A DNA stretch of 13,659 bases from an uncultured Paraburkholderia sp. (GTDB taxonomy: Bacteria > Pseudomonadota > Gammaproteobacteria > Burkholderiales > Burkholderiaceae), in the NCBI GenBank assembly GCA_937917025.1, contig CALFSF010000331.1, forward strand, positions 1 through 13,659, written 5' to 3'. Of this stretch, positions 6,890 through 12,531 are shown piece by piece. A model generated the notes under the pieces. That model was given only the letters and a program-made list of their open reading frames with translations. It was not told the DNA's origin and made no database searches. The position numbers were made by a program, and so were the translations under genes. Each line of letters starts with the position of its first letter. The first letter of the stretch is position 1.

Positions 6890-6960
6890 TACCCGCGCCC
6901 GTCAATGCGCGGCCTGGGTATCGGAGGCTTCGCCGCGACGGGCATCAATGCATTCAACTC

Positions 6961-6968
6961 AGGAAGAG
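6961..6968 (+). promoter_or_regulatory. Ribosome binding site deciding the start of the exported amidohydrolase
   Basis: AGGAAGAG, with its 3' end 2 bases before the ATG at 6971 and its AGGA core 6 bases away. The frame is also open to an ATG at 6905 but that start has no comparable site, and the internal ATG at 6998 has none either. Confidence 0.55.
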
Positions 6969-6970
6969 CC

Positions 6971-8104
6971 ATGCATCAGGAAAACAACGAACGCACCATG
7001 GAGACCGGTCGTGCTGCAAGTCCCGCACGCCGCAAGCTGGGAATGATGATGGCGGGCCTGCTCGCAAGCAAGGTCGTGCCCGGCATGGCACAAACGGAAA
7101 AGGGCACAGGGGGGAAGGCGGCGGCCACGTCCGCCGCGGTCCAGCGCATCGACGTTCATCATCACTTTTTGCCGCCGGTGTTTCGCGAAACCATGGGCGA
7201 GGCGGCCATTGGCGCACCCGCACCGAATCGCGTCGCGCCGCAGTGGCGGGTAGCCGATTCGCTCGCCGTGATGGATCGCCACGGCATCACGACCGCGGTG
7301 GTGTCGGCGCCGCCGCTATGGATGTCCGACATGGCGAAAACGCGAACGCTCACGCGCGCCTGCAACGAATTCTCCGCGCAGATGGTGGCCGATCATCCGA
7401 CCCGCTTCGGCACGTTCGCCGCGCTGCCGCTGCCGGACGTCGCCGCGGCACTCAAGGAGATCGACCATGCATTCGAGGTTCTGAAGACGGACGGCATCGG
7501 TCTGATGACGAACTACGGCGACCGCTATCTGGGGCACGCGGAGTTCGTCCCGGTATTCGACGAGCTTAACCGCCGCAAGGCGGTGGTCTATGTACACCCG
7601 ACCTCCTGCAGTTGCAGCCGCGGCCTGTTGCCCGACGAACCGGATTCGCTGATCGAGTTTCCGCACGACACCACGCGCACGGTCGCGAGCCTCCTGTTTT
7701 CGGGGACGTTCGGCCGTTGCCCGGACATCCGCTTCATCTTCTCGCACGCGGGCGGCACCGTGCCTTATCTCGCGACCCGCATGGCGATGCTCGGCTTTAT
7801 CGACAAGGGCCTCGCCCAGCACGTGCCGGACGGCGTGATGCCGATCCTGCGCCGCCTCTATTACGACACGGCCATTTCCGCGAACCCGATTTCGATGGCC
7901 GCCCTGCTCAAGCTGGTCACACCCGCGAACGTGCTGCTGGGCACGGACTTTCCGTTCGTCCCCGAGCACGGCATGCAGGCAACCCTGGCGGGCCTGCGCG
8001 ACGTCGGCTTCAGCGACACGGAGCTGCGCGCGGTCGAAGGGGGCAATGCCGCGCGTCTGCTCGATCGCGTCGCCCGTGACGGCGCACGCACGACCGCGGC
8101 CTGA
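6971..8104 (+). CDS. ACMSD-like amidohydrolase with a twin-arginine-type signal peptide
   Basis: A 377-residue protein of the amidohydrolase_2/ACMSD family. The metal-site residues are complete: H63 and H65 in DVHHHF, H209 in VYVHP, H259 in FSHAGG and D326 in LGTDFPF. Unlike its divergent relative (862-1884), it carries an N-terminal leader: a polar region, the pair R20-R21 in ARRKLG, a hydrophobic stretch MMMAGLLASKVV, and a likely cleavage site after GMA (40). This resembles a Tat signal (RR-x-hydrophobic), which would export the folded metalloenzyme to the periplasm; the hydrophobic core is short and the motif lacks the usual S/T before RR, so it is only moderately convincing. It probably decarboxylates or hydrolyses a carboxylated or lactone-type intermediate or substrate. 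It lies 81 bases after the FAH gene and 59 before the aldehyde dehydrogenase gene. Confidence 0.85.
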   Translation: MHQENNERTMETGRAASPARRKLGMMMAGLLASKVVPGMAQTEKGTGGKAAATSAAVQRIDVHHHFLPPVFRETMGEAAIGAPAPNRVAPQWRVADSLAVMDRHGITTAVVSAPPLWMSDMAKTRTLTRACNEFSAQMVADHPTRFGTFAALPLPDVAAALKEIDHAFEVLKTDGIGLMTNYGDRYLGHAEFVPVFDELNRRKAVVYVHPTSCSCSRGLLPDEPDSLIEFPHDTTRTVASLLFSGTFGRCPDIRFIFSHAGGTVPYLATRMAMLGFIDKGLAQHVPDGVMPILRRLYYDTAISANPISMAALLKLVTPANVLLGTDFPFVPEHGMQATLAGLRDVGFSDTELRAVEGGNAARLLDRVARDGARTTAA

Positions 8105-8163
8105 CAGGCTCGACGGCATGCCGCTCAATCAAATCGACATTTGTTGAAAGAGGAGAACCCGCC

Positions 8164-9624
8164 ATGTCAGCAGTACCTGATGCGCAGCATTGGATCGCAG
8201 GCGCATGGCGCAGCGATGGTCCGCGCCGCGCGAGTATCGATCCGGCGACGGGCGATGTAATCGGCTATTTTCACGACGCGCCGGAGCAGACCATGCAGGC
8301 TGCGATCGATGCGGCCGCCGGGGCGTTTCTGCGCAGCCCCTGGCGAAGCGACGCCCATCGGCGCGCCACGGCCCTGAGCCATCTCGCCGATGCGTTCGAG
8401 GCCCGGCTCGATGACGTTATCGACACGCTTTGTATGGAGAACGGCAAGATCCGCCCCGAAGCGACCTTCGAGGCGTCGCTGATTCCACGCGCGCTGCGCT
8501 TTGCCGTGGGCCTTTCGATGCACAACTTCGGGCGTGTGCTGGAAAGCCGGCCGGGCCAGCAGTCGATGTCGATCCGCGAGCCGGTCGGCGTCGCCGGTCT
8601 CATCGTCCCGTGGAATTCACCGGCGTACCTGTGCATCCGCGCATTGGCGCCGGCGCTGGCCGCGGGTTGCAGCACCGTCATCAAGATGCCGCATCAGGCG
8701 GCGCAAACGGCGGCGCTGCTCGGTCGCATCATCGAATCCGTGAGCGAGATTCCGCCGGGCGTCGTGAACATCGTTATCGAGTCCGGCGCCGATGGAGCGC
8801 GGCGGCTCGTCGATTCGCGCCAGGTGCCCGCCATCAGCTTCACGGGCAGCACCACGACCGGGCGCGCCATCGCTCGCGCGGCTGCGGACCGTCTCAAGCG
8901 CGTCGGGCTCGAACTCGGCGGCAAGACCCCGCATCTGATTTTCGACGACGCCGATCTGAACGCCGCGCTGCCCGTGCTCGAGAAATCCTGCACGGTCTTC
9001 GCCGGTCAGTTCTGCATGACGGGCAGCCGCATTCTCGTTCACCGCAAGGTCGCGCAAGCGGTCACGGAAGGACTTGCCGAGCGGCTGCGCGCCGTGCGCG
9101 CCGGCCCGGCGCGCGATCCGTCCAGTCAGATGGGCCCGCTGATCGACAAGGCCGCGGTGGTACGCGTGGACGCGGCCGTCGAGGCAGCGATTGCAGCCGG
9201 TGCGCGCGCCATCGTGCGTGGCGGCCTACCGGGCGATCCGGCGCTCGCGGGCGGCGCGTTCTATCTGCCGACGCTGCTCGAGATCAGCGATCCGGGCTTG
9301 CCGATTGTCCGCGAAGAGACGTTCGGGCCGGTGCAAACCCTGCAGATTTTCGATACCGAAGAAGAAGCCATCGACATGGCCAACGACAGCGACTATGGAC
9401 TCAGCGCCTGTGTCTGGAGTCGTGATGTCGATCGTCCGGTGCGCGTTGCGCGGCGCTTGCATGCCGGCCTGATTTCCATCAATAGCTGGGCGAATCTGGC
9501 GGTCGAGTTCGAGGAGGGCGGATTCAAGGCGAGCGGTTCCGGGCGCCTCGGCGGCCTTGCTTCAGTGGAGGATTTTCTCGAATACAAGCAGATCACGCAG
9601 GACTTCGTACCGCATGCGCATTGA
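8164..9624 (+). CDS. Aldehyde dehydrogenase (probable semialdehyde dehydrogenase)
   Basis: A 486-residue NAD(P)+-dependent aldehyde dehydrogenase of ordinary length. Visible catalytic features: N151 in PWNSP, K174 in VIKMPH, the nucleotide-binding loop FTGSTTTG (226-233), general base E250 in ELGGKTP, nucleophile C284 in GQFCMTGSR, and the EETFGPV block near 385. The cofactor motif usually written KPSE here reads K-M-P-H, so the acidic residue that binds the adenosine ribose 2' and 3' hydroxyls in NAD-dependent members is missing; NADP use is possible. By analogy with HpaE, PraB and NbaE it would oxidise the muconate-type semialdehyde made by ring cleavage. The start follows AGAGGAGAA (8150-8158). 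Last gene of the operon, convergent with the MarR gene across a 33-base gap with a GC-rich hairpin. Confidence 0.92.
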   Translation: MSAVPDAQHWIAGAWRSDGPRRASIDPATGDVIGYFHDAPEQTMQAAIDAAAGAFLRSPWRSDAHRRATALSHLADAFEARLDDVIDTLCMENGKIRPEATFEASLIPRALRFAVGLSMHNFGRVLESRPGQQSMSIREPVGVAGLIVPWNSPAYLCIRALAPALAAGCSTVIKMPHQAAQTAALLGRIIESVSEIPPGVVNIVIESGADGARRLVDSRQVPAISFTGSTTTGRAIARAAADRLKRVGLELGGKTPHLIFDDADLNAALPVLEKSCTVFAGQFCMTGSRILVHRKVAQAVTEGLAERLRAVRAGPARDPSSQMGPLIDKAAVVRVDAAVEAAIAAGARAIVRGGLPGDPALAGGAFYLPTLLEISDPGLPIVREETFGPVQTLQIFDTEEEAIDMANDSDYGLSACVWSRDVDRPVRVARRLHAGLISINSWANLAVEFEEGGFKASGSGRLGGLASVEDFLEYKQITQDFVPHAH

Positions 9625-9633
9625 TGGCGTGGC

Positions 9634-9656
9634 CGCGCGGGCAGGGCGCCCGCGCG
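9634..9656 (+). terminator. Shared terminator hairpin between convergent ALDH and MarR genes
   Basis: CGCGCGGGC (9634-9642) and GCCCGCGCG (9648-9656) form a perfect 9-bp GC stem with the 5-base loop AGGGC. It fills nearly the whole 33-base gap between two convergent stop codons, the right place for a bidirectional terminator. There are only two T residues after it and none of note on the other strand, so it is not a strong intrinsic terminator by sequence. Confidence 0.55.
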
Positions 9657-9657
9657 T

Positions 9658-10272
9658 TCATTGGGACGCTTCGTCGCGTGCTTCGCGGCGGCGCACGCGG
9701 CGCGCGACAGTCAGCTTGCGATTGACGACGGAGGCGTCTTCGCAGCTATCGACGAGGTTCGAAAAGACCGCCCGCAGCGTCTTGAGCGTGATCGCGAGTT
9801 CGTTGGCCGTGACACCCTTCATGGACATGCGCTCGATTTCCCAGGCACGCGGGGCAAGTTCGGCGACGATCGCCGCGCCTGCCGGGGTGATCGAAAGATG
9901 AATGTTGCGTCGATCGGACGGCGATTCGCTGCGCTGGATGTAGCCCTTGGCTTCCAGCGCGCTGACCGCGCGAGACAGGTAGGACAGCTCGGATCCCGTA
10001 TGGCTGGCGAGGTCGGACAGCGTCTGGTGATCTTCGTGACGCAACGCCGCGAGCACGCGCCAGGTTTGCAGGTTGATGTTGTAAGCCTTCAGGTCGTCGC
10101 TGAAGCGGGCCGCGATGATGCTGGCCGCGCGGTTGAGCAGATAGCCGACCGAGTGATCCAGATCGTGGTCGGGGCGCTCGGCCGGCAATGGCTGATTCCT
10201 CGAAGCCGGCGCTGCGTGGCCGGCGGCGGGGCGCACGCGCGGGGCGCGCGAAGGGGACACGGATTTGGGCAT
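9658..10272 (-). CDS. MarR-family transcriptional regulator of the catabolic cluster
   Basis: A 204-residue winged-helix protein. The MarR core covers about 38-175: a dimerisation helix (GYLLNRAASIIAARF, 43-57), the HTH (84-108, TLSDLASHTG then YLSRAVSALEAKG), and a wing with the family SPSDRRNIHLSITPAG signature (117-132). It is longer than typical members (140-160) because of a 37-residue Pro/Arg/Ala-rich N-terminal arm and an Arg-rich tail (RKLTVARRVRRREARD, 185-200) that may add DNA contacts. The ATG at 10272 was chosen over an in-frame start at 10398 because the protein core, a weak GAAG site and the upstream operator all fit it. A motif shared with the divergent control region 8.3 kb away lies 36 bases before this start, suggesting autoregulation and control of both catabolic units, probably as a repressor released by a pathway metabolite. 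Confidence 0.9.
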   Translation of the reverse strand: MPKSVSPSRAPRVRPAAGHAAPASRNQPLPAERPDHDLDHSVGYLLNRAASIIAARFSDDLKAYNINLQTWRVLAALRHEDHQTLSDLASHTGSELSYLSRAVSALEAKGYIQRSESPSDRRNIHLSITPAGAAIVAELAPRAWEIERMSMKGVTANELAITLKTLRAVFSNLVDSCEDASVVNRKLTVARRVRRREARDEASQ

Positions 10273-10305
10273 GAGTGGCTTCTGATGCTGCAAGGTCGAA
10301 ACTGA

Positions 10306-10311
10306 ATGATA
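10306..10311 (-). promoter_or_regulatory. Candidate -10 box for the MarR gene
   Basis: On the minus strand it reads TATCAT (5/6 to TATAAT), overlapping the 3' end of the operator copy, and would place the start about 27 bases before the ATG. No good -35 is visible at 16-18 bases. Confidence 0.3.
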
Positions 10312-10323
10312 GCTTAAGCAACC
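10309..10323 (-). promoter_or_regulatory. Third operator copy, upstream of the MarR gene
   Basis: The minus strand reads GGTTGCTTAAGCTAT, matching the copy at 1964-1978 at 12 of 15 positions, including eight consecutive bases (GGTTGCTT). It contains the perfect palindrome GCTTAAGC (10312-10319). It points toward the MarR gene with its edge 36 bases from the ATG. The site also lies in the gap shared with the porin gene, so the porin could be under the same control. Binding by the local MarR is inferred from the match, not shown. Confidence 0.6.
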
Positions 10324-10442
10324 GCCACAAAGAATCGGAATTCCTGCGTCGCCTGTTGCGGCGCGGGGCATAAGAACGCCGTACCCGGAAGGCCGCATTC
10401 ACTCGACGTCCGGGCCCGGCACAATAAACAACAGGAGACGAC

Positions 10443-11570
10443 ATGAAACATTCACTTTTATTCGGACTGGCTCTTTCATCGATTAGTTGTACGACATACG
10501 CGCAAAGCGTCACGCTGTACGGCGTGGTCGACACGGGCGTCGAGTTCGTCAATCACGTCGGTGCGAAAGGTCAGACGCTCGCCCGCATGCCAGGGAACAG
10601 CGGCCTGATTCCGTCGCGCTGGGGCTTGCGGGGTGTCGAGAACCTGGGCGGCGGCCTGCAGGCTGTCTTCGTGCTGGAAAACGGCTTCAATACGCGCGGC
10701 GGCGACATCAGCCAGGGCGGCCGGCTGTTCGGCAGGCAGTCATGGGTCGGCCTGTCCGGCAGCTGGGGCGCGTTGTCGTTCGGCCGGCAATATACGATGA
10801 CCACCTACGCGCTCGCCGACAACGAAATCTCGGGGCCGGCGGTGTACAGCCTCGGTTCGTTCGACAACTATTTGCCCAATGCGCGCGCCGACAACAGCGT
10901 CGCCTACAAAGGACGTTTCGGTCCGTTCACGATCGGCGCGATGTATTCGTTCGGACGCGACTCGGCGGGTACCGGCAACTCGCCGGGACAGGGCACGTGC
11001 GCGGGTCAGGTCGCGGGCGATTTCCAGCAGTGCACGAATCTCTCGGCGCTGTTGCGCTATGACACTCCGCACTTCGGCGCGGCGGCTTCCTACGAGGAAC
11101 AGCGCGGCGGCCAGAATGCGGCGTTCAGCTTCTTCGACGGGCTCGCGCCCGCGCCGCTCGGACGCAACGGCAAGGACATCCGCACCCAGCTCAACGCGTA
11201 TGCGAAGTTCGGCGCAGTGAAGTTCGACGCGGGCTGGCTGGGCCGGCGCGTGGAGCCGGGCGAGGCCGGGCCGGCCTCGGTGCGCTCGGATCTTTATTTC
11301 GCGGGCGTGTCGTATCTCGCCACGCCGGCGTTCCGTGTGGACGGCGAGGGCTTTCGCATGATCAACCCGCAGCATGACACGCGCGCCACCATGGCGATGC
11401 TGCGCGGCGCCTACTCGCTATCGAAGCGCACGGCCGCATACGTGCAGGCAGCGTACCTGATGAATAGCCGTCACGCGGCCTATAACGTCAGCGCGGGCGG
11501 CGCGGGTGCCACGCCGGGTGTGGGCATGAACCAGACCGGCGCGATGGTTGGTCTGCAGCACAGCTTCTGA
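10443..11570 (+). CDS. Outer-membrane general porin (Burkholderia/Bordetella type)
   Basis: A 375-residue Gram-negative porin. A Sec signal peptide (1-20, hydrophobic core LLFGLALSSI, cleavage at TYA|QS) precedes the family N terminus QSVTLYGVVDTG. Further signatures are SRWGLRGVENLGGGLQAVF and GRQSWVGLSGSWGALSFGRQ, and the protein ends in the aromatic residue F (GLQHSF) that the BAM machinery recognises. Members form trimeric 16-stranded barrels, usually with 350-400 residues. The start follows AGGAGA (10433-10438). Position between the regulator and the GST gene, divergent from MarR, suggests it admits the pathway substrate or a related acid, though such porins are numerous in Burkholderiaceae and not specific. 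I see no clear terminator in the 93 bases after it. Confidence 0.93.
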   Translation: MKHSLLFGLALSSISCTTYAQSVTLYGVVDTGVEFVNHVGAKGQTLARMPGNSGLIPSRWGLRGVENLGGGLQAVFVLENGFNTRGGDISQGGRLFGRQSWVGLSGSWGALSFGRQYTMTTYALADNEISGPAVYSLGSFDNYLPNARADNSVAYKGRFGPFTIGAMYSFGRDSAGTGNSPGQGTCAGQVAGDFQQCTNLSALLRYDTPHFGAAASYEEQRGGQNAAFSFFDGLAPAPLGRNGKDIRTQLNAYAKFGAVKFDAGWLGRRVEPGEAGPASVRSDLYFAGVSYLATPAFRVDGEGFRMINPQHDTRATMAMLRGAYSLSKRTAAYVQAAYLMNSRHAAYNVSAGGAGATPGVGMNQTGAMVGLQHSF

Positions 11571-11663
11571 TGAAGAACAGGGTGATGAGATCAACTCCAG
11601 CGTCACGTCTCTCATACACCGCTTCGCGCTTCGACTTTCTCGTCACAATTTGAAAGGGGGTAA

Positions 11664-12452
11664 ATGATGGTAGAGCTCTATCACTTCTGGAGTTCGGTCT
11701 GTTCCGTGCGCGTTCGCATGGCGCTTGAAGAGAAGCAGGTACCGTGGACGAGTCGATACGTCGATCTCTTCAAGTTCGATCAGTTGCGTCCCGAATACCT
11801 TGCGATCAATCCCGAGGGCGTGGTGCCAACGCTTGTCCACGACGGCGAAATCATCTGCGATTCGGCTGTTATCAACGAATACATTGATGCAGCATTCGGC
11901 GGCGTGCAGCTGATTCCCGCAGATGCACTCAAGGCGGCACGCATGCGTAGTTTCGTGAGGGCGTGTGAGGAAGGATTCGAAGCGATCGTCAAGCTGACGA
12001 TGGTCAGGTACATCATTCCGAAACTGCGCAACCGCTGGGGCGACGAGGCTTTGCGTGAACAGGCGGCCCGCCGTCCGAGCAAATTCCTCCAGGATATGCA
12101 TTCGCGTGGAGTTCGCGGCGAGATCGGCGAAAAGGAACTCGCAGAGGCGGCCGCGAGAATCGAAGTGCTGCTGGACCACGTTGAAACGGCGCTCGTCCCC
12201 GGGCCCTGGATCGTTGGTGAGTTCTCGCTGGCGGACATTTGTATTGCGCCTTTCATGTTCCGGCTGTCGGCGCTGGGCAAGGAGCAGTTCTGGTCGGCCA
12301 CGAAGCGGCCGAACATCCACGCGTGGTACACGGCTATCGCGGCGCGCCCGTCTTTCCAGGTCGCCACGTCGTGGCCTGACGAATCCGGAGGCGGATACGA
12401 GGAGGTGGGTCTCGCCAGCAAGCTCGCTGGTCAGCCGGCGGGTGCGGTATGA
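11664..12452 (+). CDS. Glutathione S-transferase family protein, possibly beta-etherase-like
   Basis: A 262-residue GST with an N-terminal thioredoxin-fold domain (about 3-80) and a helical C-terminal domain (about 90-235). Visible: LYHFWSSVCSVRVRMALEE (5-23) with S10, S11 and C13 as candidates for the glutathione-activating residue; the cis-proline P55 in EGVVPTL; and D66-S67 in place of the usual E-S pair that binds the gamma-glutamyl group. It is longer than typical bacterial GSTs (200-220), mostly through an insert in the helical domain (about 118-155, Arg-rich), a layout that recalls the Lig-type beta-aryl etherases. ATG at 11664 and 11667 are both possible behind AAAGGGGG (11653-11660). 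The neighbouring glutathione reductase gene, 79 bases downstream, suggests a glutathione-consuming reaction. The reaction itself is not known. Confidence 0.82.
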   Translation: MMVELYHFWSSVCSVRVRMALEEKQVPWTSRYVDLFKFDQLRPEYLAINPEGVVPTLVHDGEIICDSAVINEYIDAAFGGVQLIPADALKAARMRSFVRACEEGFEAIVKLTMVRYIIPKLRNRWGDEALREQAARRPSKFLQDMHSRGVRGEIGEKELAEAAARIEVLLDHVETALVPGPWIVGEFSLADICIAPFMFRLSALGKEQFWSATKRPNIHAWYTAIAARPSFQVATSWPDESGGGYEEVGLASKLAGQPAGAV

Positions 12453-12531
12453 GCTTCGTGCAGTCCGCAAGCTGTTGCGACGGGCGCCGTGACTTTCCTG
12501 TGATGCTGGCTTGTCCGTCCGGAGCGCGATC

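Noticed and set aside
8125..8147. Imperfect AT-rich dyad before the aldehyde dehydrogenase gene (TCAATCAAAT / ATTTGTTGA)
   Set aside because: Needs a bulge to pair, lies between co-directional genes and does not match the operator consensus; too weak to call a site.
1997..9624. Identification as the hpa (4-hydroxyphenylacetate), hsa (steroid) or iac (indole acetate) cluster
   Set aside because: hpa has a different dioxygenase and isomerase set, hsa needs an alpha/beta hydrolase and steroid genes, and iac needs Rieske and amidase genes; the ACMSD-like enzymes fit none of them.
10410..10419. Perfect palindrome CCGGGCCCGG before the porin gene
   Set aside because: Short GC-only palindromes are common in such DNA, and it does not resemble the operator motif found elsewhere.
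10398..10425. TTCACT-16-CACAAT as a porin promoter
   Set aside because: It would start transcription inside the ribosome binding site at 10433-10438, leaving no usable leader.
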